NCBI GenBank assembly: GCA_964416645.1
Contig: CAYQEZ010000003.1
Span: forward strand, 8,894-72,893
DNA: 64,000 nt
Reading direction: 5' to 3'
From: GCA-002282575 sp964416645
GTDB lineage: Bacteria > Pseudomonadota > Gammaproteobacteria > Thiomicrospirales > Thiomicrospiraceae
Program-made: the position numbers and the translations under genes
Part shown: piece after piece, positions 33,144 to 41,843 of the stretch
Numbering within the stretch: the stretch's first letter is position 1
Layout: each line of letters starts with the position of its first letter
The notes under the pieces: generated by a model
The model's input: only the letters and a program-made list of their open reading frames with translations
Told to the model about the DNA's origin: nothing
Databases searched by the model: none

Positions 33144-33201
33144 GTATCGCAAATTTGGCATGATTAGGACATTCGGGTTAAAGAGATAGGGAAGTGGGTA
33201 G

Positions 33202-34332
33202 ATGAAAGCGTTACTGGCATTGGCAGATGGCAGTTTGTTCTGGGGCGAATCAATTGGCGCCGCAGGAGAAACAGTAGGCGAGGTGGTATTCAACACCTCA
33301 ATGACAGGATATCAAGAGATTCTGACGGATCCTTCTTATTTTCGTCAATTAGTGACCTTAACCTACCCGCACATTGGTAATGTCGGCGTGAATGATGAAG
33401 ATGGCGAAAGTGATTCGGTGATGGCGAGTGGTTTAATCATTCGTGATCTGCCCTTAATTCATTCCAGTTTCCGTGCGCAACAGTCCTTAGCTGATTACTT
33501 GGTTCGGCAAAATGTGGTTGCCATTGCCGATATTGACACGCGTGAGCTAACGCGTGTGCTTCGTGAGAAGGGGGCGCAAAATGGCGTTATCATTGCGGGT
33601 GAAGATATTGATGCTAAAGCTGCTGTTGCTAAAGCGCAAGCCTTTGCTGGTCTGAATGGCATGGATTTAGCCATCGAGGTCACCACTCAGCAAAGCTACA
33701 CCTTCCGCGAAGGTGAATGGCGTTTAGGTGAAGGTTTTGCCATTAAAGACGATGCGGACTTGCCCTATCACGTTGTTGCCTATGATTATGGCGTCAAAAC
33801 CAACATTTTGCGCATGTTAACTGAGCGTGGTTGTCGCTTAACGGTTGTGCCTGCCAATACGCCTGCCAGTGAGGTTAAGGCACTCAATCCTGATGGTATT
33901 TTCCTATCTAATGGTCCTGGTGATCCTGCTGCCTGTAGCTATGCGATTGAGGCGATTGCAGAGTTGATTCAAGGTGAGACGCCAATTTATGGTATTTGTT
34001 TGGGGCATCAGTTGTTGGCATTAGCAGCGGGTGCAAAAACGCTGAAAATGAAGTTTGGTCATCACGGTGGTAACCACCCAGTGCAAGATATGCGCTCAGG
34101 AAAAGTACTCATTACCGCGCAAAACCACGGTTTTTCTGTGGATGAATCGACTTTGCCTGCGGGTGTCGAGGCGACGCATCGTTCGTTATTTGACCAATCG
34201 AATCAAGGGATTCGCTTTGCTGCTAAGCCTTTCTTTAGCTTTCAGGGACATCCTGAAGCCAGCCCAGGTCCTCATGATTTAGCCTACCTGTTTGATGAAT
34301 TTATTGCCAACATGGCTGCGCGTCGCGCCTAA
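33202..34332 (+). CDS. carA: Carbamoyl-phosphate synthase small subunit
   Basis: The glutaminase subunit, 376 residues. It releases ammonia from glutamine and channels it to CarB for carbamoyl phosphate, used in pyrimidine and arginine synthesis. The N-terminal CarA-specific domain has SLFWGESIGAAGETVGEVVF and NTSMTGYQEILTDPSY. The class I amidotransferase domain has YGICLGHQLLALAAG (nucleophile Cys266) and QGHPEASPGP for the His-Glu pair. It is preceded by a hairpin leader and followed 26 bases later by carB. Confidence 0.98.
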   Translation: MKALLALADGSLFWGESIGAAGETVGEVVFNTSMTGYQEILTDPSYFRQLVTLTYPHIGNVGVNDEDGESDSVMASGLIIRDLPLIHSSFRAQQSLADYLVRQNVVAIADIDTRELTRVLREKGAQNGVIIAGEDIDAKAAVAKAQAFAGLNGMDLAIEVTTQQSYTFREGEWRLGEGFAIKDDADLPYHVVAYDYGVKTNILRMLTERGCRLTVVPANTPASEVKALNPDGIFLSNGPGDPAACSYAIEAIAELIQGETPIYGICLGHQLLALAAGAKTLKMKFGHHGGNHPVQDMRSGKVLITAQNHGFSVDESTLPAGVEATHRSLFDQSNQGIRFAAKPFFSFQGHPEASPGPHDLAYLFDEFIANMAARRA

Positions 34333-34358
34333 CTCGAGCTATCACAAGGAATAAGACG

Positions 34359-37300
34359 ATGCCCAAAAGAACGGATATTAACAGCGTATTAATTATTGGT
34401 GCTGGCCCCATTGTCATTGGTCAGGCATGTGAATTCGATTACTCAGGCGCTCAGGCCTGTAAAGCCTTGCGTGAGGAAGGGTATCGCGTGGTGTTGGTGA
34501 ACTCCAACCCAGCGACCATCATGACCGATCCTGATATGGCTGATGCCACTTACATTGAAGCCATTACTTGGCAAACGGTTGCTAGCATTATCGAAAAAGA
34601 ACGTCCCGATGCCTTATTGCCAACCATGGGTGGACAAACGGCATTGAACTGCGCCTTAGATTTATGGCGCAATGGTGTTTTAGATAAGTTCAATGTCGAA
34701 TTAATTGGCGCGAAACCTGAAGCCATTGATAAGGGCGAAGACCGCGAAAAATTCCGTCAAGCGATGCTCAAAATTGGTATCGATGTGCCAGATTCAGGCG
34801 TTGCGCACACGCTAGACGAAGCTTGGGCGATTCAACAGCGTGTTGGTTTCCCTACGGTCATTCGTCCATCGTTCACCTTAGGCGGTACGGGTGGTGGTAT
34901 TGCTTACAATAAAGATGAATTTGAACAAATTTGTAAGCATGGTTTGTACATGTCGCCCACCAATGAACTACTCATTGAAGAGTCGATTCTGGGCTGGAAA
35001 GAGTACGAAATGGAAGTGGTGCGTGACACCAAAGACAACTGTATTATCGTCTGCTCGATTGAAAACTTTGACCCGATGGGCGTGCATACAGGTGACTCAA
35101 TTACTGTTGCGCCTGCGCAAACGCTGACCGATAAAGAATATCAAATTATGCGTAATGCCTCGATTGCCATTTTGCGTGAGATTGGTGTAGAAACGGGTGG
35201 TTCTAACGTTCAGTTCGCTATCAATCCTAAAGATGGTCGCATGATTGTCATCGAGATGAACCCTCGTGTATCGCGTTCATCGGCTTTGGCTTCTAAGGCT
35301 ACAGGTTTCCCGATTGCGAAAGTAGCGGCTAAATTGGCGATTGGTTACACCCTCGATGAGCTGACTAACGACATCACGGGCGGTCTAACGCCTGCGTCAT
35401 TCGAGCCATCGATTGATTATGTGGTTACCAAAATTCCACGTTTTACGTTTGAGAAGTTCCCGCAGGCAGAGCCGCGTTTATCGACACAAATGAAGTCGGT
35501 GGGTGAGGTGATGGCGATGGGACGTACTTTCCAAGAGTCGTTGCAAAAAGCCATTCGTGGGTTAGAAACAGGTAAAACGGGACTAGACCCGATGCTGGAT
35601 TTGAGCAGCATGGACGACAAGTCAGTGCGGGATATTTTGCGTCATGAGTTGCGCTCGCCAGGTCCTGACCGGTTATGGTACCTTGCTGATGCTTTCCGTT
35701 TTGGTTGGAGTTTAGAAGAAGTCTTTGAGGTTTGCTCAATTGATCCTTGGTTCTTGGCGCAAGTGGAAGATATAGTGCGTGAAGAGCAAAAGGTCGTTTC
35801 AGGTGGCTTAGATGCGCTCGATAAAGACCGCATGCTGAAGTTGAAGCGGAAAGGATTTTCGGACATGCGCTTGGCTAAACTGTTGAATACGGATAGCGCA
35901 TTTTTACGTAAATTTCGTCATACCTTAGGCGTTAAGCCAGTTTATAAGCGTGTTGATACCTGTGCTGCTGAGTTTGCTACCAACACCGCTTATTTGTACT
36001 CTACATACGAGCAAGTGTGTGAAGCCGCACCGACTGATAAACGTAAAATCATGATTTTGGGTGGTGGACCTAACCGTATTGGTCAAGGTATTGAGTTTGA
36101 CTATTGCTGTGTTCATGCCGCTATGGCATTGCGCGAAGATGGGTTTGAAACCATTATGGTCAACTGTAACCCAGAAACGGTTTCAACCGATTATGACACA
36201 TCCGATCGCTTGTATTTTGAGCCTTTAACGCTGGAAGATGTGCTGGAAATTGTTGCTGTTGAAAAGCCAGAAGGGGTGATCGTTCAGTATGGTGGTCAAA
36301 CACCACTGAAGTTGTCGCGTGACTTGGAAGCGGCGGGCGTGCCGATTATTGGTACGTCACCCGACTCAATCGACTTGGCAGAAGATCGTGAGCGTTTCCA
36401 AAAGCTGTTGCAAGAATTGGGCTTGCGTCAACCTGCTAACCGCACCGCTCGTACGCCAGAACAAGCACTCACCTTAGCCGATGAAATTGGTTACCCACTG
36501 GTAGTTCGTCCTTCTTATGTTTTGGGCGGTCGGGCGATGGAAATCGTTTACAGCGAGAAAGATCTGTCTCGCTACATGCGTGAAGCGGTTCAGGTTTCTA
36601 ATGATTCGCCTGTATTGTTAGATCGCTTCTTAGATGATGCTACTGAGTTAGACGTCGATGCGATTTGTGACGGTGAACAAGTGGTGATTGGTGGCTTGAT
36701 GGAACACATCGAGCAAGCGGGTATTCACTCGGGTGACTCGGCTTGTTCATTGCCGCCTTACACAGTGCCAGCGCATATTCAAGATGAAATTCGTCGTCAA
36801 ACTGAAGCTATGGCGTTTGCATTAAAAGTACGTGGTTTGATGAACGTGCAATTTGCCGTTAAAGGTGAAGATATTTATGTGCTTGAAGTGAATCCGCGTG
36901 CTTCGCGCACTGCGCCTTTTGTGTCGAAAGCCATTGGTGCACCTTTAGCTAAAGTAGCTGCGCGTGTCATGGCAGGCACCAGCCTTGCGGCACAAAACTT
37001 CACCAAAGAGATTTTGCCAGCGCATGTCTCTGTTAAAGAAGTGGTGTTCCCGTTTATTAAGTTTGGTGGCGTTGACCCGATTCTTGGCCCAGAAATGAAG
37101 TCTACGGGTGAAGTGATGGGGATTGGTAACAACTTTGCTCAAGCCTTTGCTAAAGGACTCTTAGCTGCGGGTACGGTATTACCAACAGGCGGTAAAGCCT
37201 TTATTTCAGTGCGTCAAGCCGACCGTAATGCTTCTGTGGAAGTGGCTAAAATGCTCATTGCGCGTGGTTTTGATATTGTCGCGACACGAGGTACTTCTAA

Positions 37301-37574
37301 AACACTGACTGAAGCGGGTATTACTCACTCGGTAGTGAATAAAGTGACTGAAGGGCGTCCTAACATCGTGGATATGATTAAGAATGATGAAATTGCGTTA
37401 ATTGTTAATACCTCGGATGGGGCTATGGGTGTCGCTGATTCTTTCTCGATTCGTCGCGAAGCTTTGATGCATCGTGTTGCCTATACGACAACCGTAGCGG
37501 GTGCAGAAGCGATGGCCATGGCCATGGATTATGTTAACGATCAACCAGTTTATCGTATCCAAGATTTAACTTAA
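34359..37574 (+). CDS. carB: Carbamoyl-phosphate synthase large subunit
   Basis: The 1071-residue synthetase subunit, with two homologous ATP-grasp halves. The first (bicarbonate phosphorylation) begins LIIGAGPIVIGQACEFDYSG. The second (carbamate phosphorylation) begins MILGGGPNRIGQGIEFDYCC. A C-terminal MGS-like allosteric domain (about 940-1071, FISVRQADRNASVEVAKMLI) binds effectors such as UMP and ornithine in enterics. Length and domain order are normal. It is cotranscribed with carA and followed by a strong terminator. Confidence 0.99.
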   Translation: MPKRTDINSVLIIGAGPIVIGQACEFDYSGAQACKALREEGYRVVLVNSNPATIMTDPDMADATYIEAITWQTVASIIEKERPDALLPTMGGQTALNCALDLWRNGVLDKFNVELIGAKPEAIDKGEDREKFRQAMLKIGIDVPDSGVAHTLDEAWAIQQRVGFPTVIRPSFTLGGTGGGIAYNKDEFEQICKHGLYMSPTNELLIEESILGWKEYEMEVVRDTKDNCIIVCSIENFDPMGVHTGDSITVAPAQTLTDKEYQIMRNASIAILREIGVETGGSNVQFAINPKDGRMIVIEMNPRVSRSSALASKATGFPIAKVAAKLAIGYTLDELTNDITGGLTPASFEPSIDYVVTKIPRFTFEKFPQAEPRLSTQMKSVGEVMAMGRTFQESLQKAIRGLETGKTGLDPMLDLSSMDDKSVRDILRHELRSPGPDRLWYLADAFRFGWSLEEVFEVCSIDPWFLAQVEDIVREEQKVVSGGLDALDKDRMLKLKRKGFSDMRLAKLLNTDSAFLRKFRHTLGVKPVYKRVDTCAAEFATNTAYLYSTYEQVCEAAPTDKRKIMILGGGPNRIGQGIEFDYCCVHAAMALREDGFETIMVNCNPETVSTDYDTSDRLYFEPLTLEDVLEIVAVEKPEGVIVQYGGQTPLKLSRDLEAAGVPIIGTSPDSIDLAEDRERFQKLLQELGLRQPANRTARTPEQALTLADEIGYPLVVRPSYVLGGRAMEIVYSEKDLSRYMREAVQVSNDSPVLLDRFLDDATELDVDAICDGEQVVIGGLMEHIEQAGIHSGDSACSLPPYTVPAHIQDEIRRQTEAMAFALKVRGLMNVQFAVKGEDIYVLEVNPRASRTAPFVSKAIGAPLAKVAARVMAGTSLAAQNFTKEILPAHVSVKEVVFPFIKFGGVDPILGPEMKSTGEVMGIGNNFAQAFAKGLLAAGTVLPTGGKAFISVRQADRNASVEVAKMLIARGFDIVATRGTSKTLTEAGITHSVVNKVTEGRPNIVDMIKNDEIALIVNTSDGAMGVADSFSIRREALMHRVAYTTTVAGAEAMAMAMDYVNDQPVYRIQDLT

Positions 37575-37595
37575 TTACTTTGATAAGTCTAGTAA

Positions 37596-37628
37596 AAGCC
37601 GCGCTTAGTATTAAGTGCGGCTTCTTTT
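37596..37628 (+). terminator. Terminator after carB
   Basis: AAGCCGCGCTTA and TAAGTGCGGCTT form a 12-bp stem (one G-U pair) with a GTAT tetraloop, followed by CTTTTT. It separates carAB from greA. Confidence 0.9.
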
Positions 37629-37669
37629 TACGCTAGCACAGCCCCCTAAAAGCTAAAGGAGTTTAGTTC

Positions 37670-38149
37670 ATGAGTACACGCCCTCCCTTAACAGCCGCTG
37701 GTGCAGAACACCTACGCAATGAAGTGACCAAGTTAAAAAACATCGAACGTCCGCGCATTGCCGAAGCTATTGCCGAAGCGCGTGCGCATGGTGACTTAAA
37801 AGAAAATGCTGAATACCATGCTGCGCGTGAACAGCAAGGCTTGCTAGAAGCACGTATTCGTCATATTGAATCCGTGCTTTCTCATGCACAAATTATTGAT
37901 ATTGCTTTGATTCAATCGCACGGAAAAATTGTGTTTGGTGCGACGGTTGAGTTGCTGAATATTGAAAATGAAGATACGGTGATTTATCAAATTGTGGGTG
38001 ATGAAGAGGCCGATTTAAATCACAATAAAATTTCCATTAATTCACCTATTGCGCGTGCGTTGATTGGTAAAGAAGAAGGCGAAGAAATCACCGTGAAAGC
38101 GCCAGGTGGTGACATTGAGTATGAAATTTTAACCGTTAGCTATGTCTGA
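37670..38149 (+). CDS. greA: Transcription elongation factor GreA
   Basis: A 159-residue factor that rescues backtracked RNA polymerase by stimulating cleavage of the transcript 3' end. The N-terminal coiled coil carries the acidic tip in AHGDLKENAEYHAAREQQG. The C-terminal FKBP-like domain includes ISINSPIARALIGKEEGEE. AAAGGAG precedes the ATG with good spacing. carB-greA adjacency is conserved in many gammaproteobacteria. Confidence 0.98.
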   Translation: MSTRPPLTAAGAEHLRNEVTKLKNIERPRIAEAIAEARAHGDLKENAEYHAAREQQGLLEARIRHIESVLSHAQIIDIALIQSHGKIVFGATVELLNIENEDTVIYQIVGDEEADLNHNKISINSPIARALIGKEEGEEITVKAPGGDIEYEILTVSYV

Positions 38150-38184
38150 TGTGCTCTCTGCTAATTTAAGGTGGATGTAGCTTA

Positions 38185-38982
38185 ATGGACTCGGTTTATC
38201 AACGAGCTTTTGAAGCACTCATGCATGTTCAAGTTGAGCAAAAAGCACAAGCTGTGTTTGCACTGTTAGAAGATTGGCGTGAGCATCGTTTGAGTATGGA
38301 ACCCATACAAGTAGTTTCGATTGTGCAACCAGGACGACCTGATCGGCCAGAGTTGGTAGCGCCTAAGCTGCTTAAAGCACGTGGTTTGGGCTCGCACGAA
38401 GGTAGAGCGAGTTTGTTGCACTCTATCGCTCATATTGAATTTAATGCGGTCAATTTGGCTTTGGATGCGGTTTATCGTTTTCAACAAATGCCAGCAGAGT
38501 TTATTGATGATTGGTTAAGAGTCGCATCCGAAGAAGCTTATCATTTTCAGCTATTGCGAGAGCTGCTTGCAGGCTATGGTTATGATTATGGTGATTTTCC
38601 TGCTCACAACGGTTTGTGGGAAACAACACACGAAACCGATTTTGATGTGTTGGCGCGTATGGCACTGGTACCCAGAACCTTAGAGGCAAGAGGGTTAGAT
38701 GTAACTCCAGACATGATGAAAAAGTTGCGCGCTGTCGGTGAAACACACGCAGTCGCTGTGCTTCATATTTTATTGCGAGATGAGGTAGGACATGTTGCTG
38801 TAGGGAGTAAATGGTTCAATTGGTTATGCGTTCAACGCGGATTAGACAAGTTTGATACCTTTAAGATGCTGATTGATACCCATTTAAAGGGTGGTCTTAA
38901 AGCACCCTTTAACATTGAAGCACGACGTGAAGCAGGCTTCTCTGAAGTTGAATTGGCTTGGTTGATGACTTTGTCGAATTAG
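38185..38982 (+). CDS. DUF455 ferritin-like protein
   Basis: A 265-residue protein of the DUF455 (COG2833) family, a ferritin-like four-helix bundle. Likely di-metal ligands lie in HSIAHIEFNAV, SEEAYHFQLL, LEARGLD and RDEVGHVAVG, i.e. Glu/His pairs spaced as in diiron proteins. The function is unknown. The fold is shared with the tRNA hydroxylase MiaE, but this sequence is not MiaE. It follows greA by 35 bases in the same direction. A stretch of 155 bases with nothing recognisable separates it from the next gene. Confidence 0.85.
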   Translation: MDSVYQRAFEALMHVQVEQKAQAVFALLEDWREHRLSMEPIQVVSIVQPGRPDRPELVAPKLLKARGLGSHEGRASLLHSIAHIEFNAVNLALDAVYRFQQMPAEFIDDWLRVASEEAYHFQLLRELLAGYGYDYGDFPAHNGLWETTHETDFDVLARMALVPRTLEARGLDVTPDMMKKLRAVGETHAVAVLHILLRDEVGHVAVGSKWFNWLCVQRGLDKFDTFKMLIDTHLKGGLKAPFNIEARREAGFSEVELAWLMTLSN

Positions 38983-39137
38983 GGCGGTCTGAATAATGCG
39001 CTATGCTTCTTATGCAGAATTCCCATTTTAATTTTTTGTGTGGTTGGAAAGGCATAAATAAATCAGTTATATGTTGAATGGGTGTCGCCCTTCACCCACA
39101 GCCCCATCCCTTTTTATGTTGCAGAGCTTTCTTAGCT

Positions 39138-39446
39138 TTAGTCGGTAACAGTTTTATTTTTTAACGTGTGACTGAGTAAGTGCAACAGAATTTCTTCCGC
39201 ATTCTGAGATTGATCTGTTTCGATTGATTTAACTCGAGAACAAATAAGGTTGATATGGATACGTCTGAGTCGTGAAGAACCATCGTTAAGATGCTCTTCG
39301 TCGACACTACAAATGCTGCTGTAGGGGATAATGCTGTTTTCGACGCTGTCTTTAAGCGCATTATGAATAGCGAGATAATGATGCTTAAAGGTGATGCTCA
39401 GTGAACCACCGCGTCCGCACAGTAACGAGTAGGAAGGAAAACTCAT
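39138..39446 (-). CDS. Unrecognised 102-residue protein downstream of hpf
   Basis: A strong Shine-Dalgarno (AAAGGAG, 8 bases before the ATG) supports expression. The protein starts FPSYSLLCGRGGSLSITFKH and has a likely beta-rich N-terminal half (HHYLAIHNALKDSVENSIIP). An Arg-rich strand RLRRIHINLIC and a C-terminal helix of Glu/Leu (QNAEEILLHLLSHTL) follow. It has no signal peptide or membrane helix, and I know no family. It lies after a terminator-like hairpin that separates it from hpf, so it may depend on read-through. Confidence 0.65.
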   Translation of the reverse strand: MSFPSYSLLCGRGGSLSITFKHHYLAIHNALKDSVENSIIPYSSICSVDEEHLNDGSSRLRRIHINLICSRVKSIETDQSQNAEEILLHLLSHTLKNKTVTD

Positions 39447-39477
39447 TTAGTTTGCTCCTTTAACAGAGTCGGTATGA

Positions 39478-39507
39478 AAAAATAGCCTCACTTGTGAGGC
39501 TATTTTT
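39478..39507 (-). terminator. Terminator after hpf
   Basis: AAAAATAGCCTCA and TGAGGCTATTTTT form a perfect 13-bp stem with a CTTG loop 14 bases after the hpf stop. Read on the minus strand it ends in TTTTT. It would work in either direction. Confidence 0.9.
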
Positions 39508-39520
39508 GAGTTGTCAACCA

Positions 39521-39814
39521 TTAATGTGCTTTCAGTTTTTCTTTGTACTTGAGCACTTGACGGTCAAGTTTATCGGTCATGGCATCAATGGCAAGATACA
39601 TATCAGCATCTTGCGCTTCAGCATGAAAGTCGTGACCAGAAGCATGCAAATTGGCACTCGCTTTTTGTACTTTGTTGTCAACTTCTAGTGTGACATGAAT
39701 ACTGATGGCTTGATCAAAATGACGTTTAATGCGAGCCAGTTTGTCGTCACAATGGGTACGTAGGCCTTCAGTGACATCGACATGGTGTCCAGTAATATTT
39801 ACTTGCATAGTCAT
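39521..39814 (-). CDS. hpf: Ribosome hibernation promoting factor, short form
   Basis: A 97-residue HPF/YfiA-type protein that binds the 30S decoding region in stationary phase and promotes 100S dimers or inactive 70S. The pattern is typical: MQVNITGHHVDVTEGLRTHC, then ISIHVTLEVDNKVQKASANL, then MYLAIDAMTDKLDRQVLKYK. It lies downstream of lptB, as usual, but rpoN, which in many gammaproteobacteria sits between lptB and hpf, is missing here. A 156-base leader probably carries its own promoter. Confidence 0.95.
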   Translation of the reverse strand: MTMQVNITGHHVDVTEGLRTHCDDKLARIKRHFDQAISIHVTLEVDNKVQKASANLHASGHDFHAEAQDADMYLAIDAMTDKLDRQVLKYKEKLKAH

Positions 39815-39900
39815 TTTCTCCTTGTTGTTTGACGCTATTTCATCCAGCTTATTCTAAGCATATATAATGTTGCCCGAATAGATAGGAGGTGAAATCTTCG

Positions 39901-39921
39901 TGACAGTTTGCACCACTGTCA
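39901..39921. repeat. 7-bp dyad between lptB and hpf
   Basis: TGACAGT and ACTGTCA are perfect reverse complements around a 7-base loop, located 87 bases upstream of hpf on its strand. No T-run follows on the minus strand. It could be an operator or a weak hairpin in the hpf leader. Confidence 0.4.
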
Positions 39922-39970
39922 GTTTGATTTAATCATGCTGTGAAGTGTTTGTCTAGTAGCCACGTCATAT

Positions 39971-40729
39971 TTATTCGTTGCCTAAACCAGAACCGTAGTT
40001 TTCACCCAAATAAGCGGCAATCACTTTTGGGTTAGTTAATAACTCGTTAGGTGTTCCTTGGGCTAAGATATGTCCCTGAGACAAAATGTAAGCACGATCA
40101 ACTACAGCCAGGGTTTCTCGAACATTGTGATCGGTAATGAGGATGCCAATACCACTGTGTTGTAACTGACGAATAATACTTTGAATGTCGGCGACAGCAA
40201 TGGGATCAACCCCGGCAAAAGGTTCATCAAGTAACAGAAAGTGCGGGTTGATCGCTAAAGCGCGGGCGATTTCAACGCGCCTACGCTCACCCCCCGATAA
40301 GGATTGTCCTAGGCTATCTCGAATGTGTGTAATGGCTAGTGCTTCGAGAAGGGTTTCCAATCGATCTTGGCGCTGTGCACTGTCTAATTCAGGTTGCATT
40401 TCTAGAATGGCCATAATATTGTCACTAACGGATAAGCGTCTAAAAATTGAAGCTTCTTGAGGTAGGTACCCAATACCGAGTTTAGCGCGTTGGTGCATGG
40501 GCATGAGCGTGATGTCTTTATCATCCAGGAAAATGCGCCCAGCATCACTTTTAACCAGTCCGGTCATCATGTAAAAAGTGGTGGTTTTACCTGCTCCATT
40601 AGGACCAAGTAGACCAATAACTTCACCGCTAGAGACAGAAAAGCTCACATCCTCAACCACACTTCTTTTTTTATATCGTTTTGCCAATTGATGAGCACTA
40701 AAACGATGATGATTCACAGAATCAGACAT
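39971..40729 (-). CDS. lptB: LPS export ABC transporter ATPase LptB
   Basis: The cytosolic ATPase, 252 residues, that powers LPS extraction by LptFG. Walker A is GLLGPNGAGKTTTFYM, the signature is LSGGERRRVEIARALA, Walker B is FLLLDEPFAGVDP, and the closing GENYGSG is LptB-like. The stop of lptA precedes it by 11 bases. LptF and LptG are not in the window. Confidence 0.98.
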   Translation of the reverse strand: MSDSVNHHRFSAHQLAKRYKKRSVVEDVSFSVSSGEVIGLLGPNGAGKTTTFYMMTGLVKSDAGRIFLDDKDITLMPMHQRAKLGIGYLPQEASIFRRLSVSDNIMAILEMQPELDSAQRQDRLETLLEALAITHIRDSLGQSLSGGERRRVEIARALAINPHFLLLDEPFAGVDPIAVADIQSIIRQLQHSGIGILITDHNVRETLAVVDRAYILSQGHILAQGTPNELLTNPKVIAAYLGENYGSGLGNE

Positions 40730-40740
40730 GAATAATTCTC

Positions 40741-41334
40741 TTAGTTTTCAGGTTGAATGGTCATTTTAACGCGACCACTTTGTTTGCTACCAAAAGCTTC
40801 AAAGGTTTCATCTTTATTATAGATAACAATCTTATCTGCGTTGATTTTATTGCCATTATCCATAATGATGTAGGCATTTTCAGTCAGGGTAATGGTGTCT
40901 TTATCTTGTTGAAATACGATGTTTTTTGCCTCTCCATTGACCCATTGCTGTTTTTTGGGTAGATAGTCTTTGAATTTGGCAGGACTGCCTGACATGGTTG
41001 CTTGTTGTAATTTATCACCGGGATGAATAATTTTTAAACTATTCCCTTGAAGCGTTAATTTATTGCGTTCTAAAACAACATTACCGCGATATTCACTTTG
41101 ACCACCTTTGGTTTGGCTAATCAGCTGATCGGCGCTAATATCGACTGGGAAGCTTTTATTATCTGAAGCTTCTGTTTTAGCTTTGTTTGCTTTGGTTGTC
41201 GTTGCAGTCGTCGGTTTTTCATCTGCTTTAAGGTTGGCACTGGCTGTATGACAAGTCAAAAAAAGTCCACTGCTGAGTAATAAATAAGCAATCAAGTTAC
41301 TGCCATTGGGTTTTAACGTGTTGAGTAAACTCAT
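40741..41334 (-). CDS. lptA: LPS transport periplasmic protein LptA
   Basis: A periplasmic bridge protein of 197 residues with an OstA/LptA beta-jellyroll. A hydrophobic signal segment (LIAYLLLSSGLFLTCHTASA) and a Thr/Lys-rich linker precede the domain, which has VDISADQLISQTKGGQSEYRG, NKLTLQGNSLKII and INADKIVIYN. I use the ATG with GAAGGA just upstream (MSLLNTLKP). It lies inside lptC, with a 38-base overlap; an ATG eight codons earlier lacks a Shine-Dalgarno. The overlap implies tight coupling with LptC. Confidence 0.9.
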   Translation of the reverse strand: MSLLNTLKPNGSNLIAYLLLSSGLFLTCHTASANLKADEKPTTATTTKANKAKTEASDNKSFPVDISADQLISQTKGGQSEYRGNVVLERNKLTLQGNSLKIIHPGDKLQQATMSGSPAKFKDYLPKKQQWVNGEAKNIVFQQDKDTITLTENAYIIMDNGNKINADKIVIYNKDETFEAFGSKQSGRVKMTIQPEN

Positions 41335-41827
41335 ACCATCCTTCTTCATAATTGCCAATCAAACTATCGGCTTCAATGTGTTGTTTTTCATCGATCATAC
41401 GAATTGCGCCAGGGCTGATGAGTTGATGCTTTGTTAACTGAATAATCAGGTGTTCGCTGTGGAAATGACGCGGTAGTTTGTTGTCAGCAGTTTGTTGTAA
41501 CACTACCGTATCATGAAGATTCATTTCCAGCTGTGTTAAGTTGGCGCGCTTACTGTCACCTCTGATGGATTGCTGACCGGTATGTCCAGTAAGAGCGAAT
41601 GGCGTGAATGTAGTTAGGTCGTTAACCTCATCAAAGGTAAGTGATTCACTGATAATACGAAATCGTTTCTCAGGTTCGGGACGATTTAAAAATAAACTGA
41701 CTGTCTGATGCATATCAATAAACAAATGATTTTGTTCACTTGCAACATAATTGGTTTGTTGGCGTAGTGGCAAGTAACTCAGAGCCACAACGATAACACC
41801 CAGAATCACTAACAGGCTTTTCAACAT
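41297..41827 (-). CDS. lptC: LPS export protein LptC
   Basis: A 176-residue bitopic inner-membrane protein that passes LPS from LptBFG to LptA. An N-terminal transmembrane helix (about 2-20, LKSLLVILGVIVVALSYLPL) precedes a periplasmic domain with LTFDEVNDLTTFTPFALTG and a C-terminal HIEADSLIGNYEEGWYEF. Sequence conservation in LptC is low; the assignment rests on topology, size and the kdsC-lptC-lptA-lptB order. Confidence 0.92.
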   Translation of the reverse strand: MLKSLLVILGVIVVALSYLPLRQQTNYVASEQNHLFIDMHQTVSLFLNRPEPEKRFRIISESLTFDEVNDLTTFTPFALTGHTGQQSIRGDSKRANLTQLEMNLHDTVVLQQTADNKLPRHFHSEHLIIQLTKHQLISPGAIRMIDEKQHIEADSLIGNYEEGWYEFTQHVKTQWQ

Positions 41828-41843
41828 GGCAGGTTCTTTATGC

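Noticed and set aside
38983..39137. Gap between the DUF455 gene and the 102-residue gene
   Set aside because: No frame, RNA gene, terminator or convincing promoter could be recognised in it.
39884..39932. Ten-codon plus-strand frame with a perfect AGGAGG between lptB and hpf
   Set aside because: Both neighbours are on the other strand, no plus-strand promoter or target gene follows, and the frame is very short.
41335..41358. Earlier ATG for lptA
   Set aside because: It lacks a Shine-Dalgarno and would lengthen the overlap with lptC, while the chosen ATG has GAAGGA at proper spacing.
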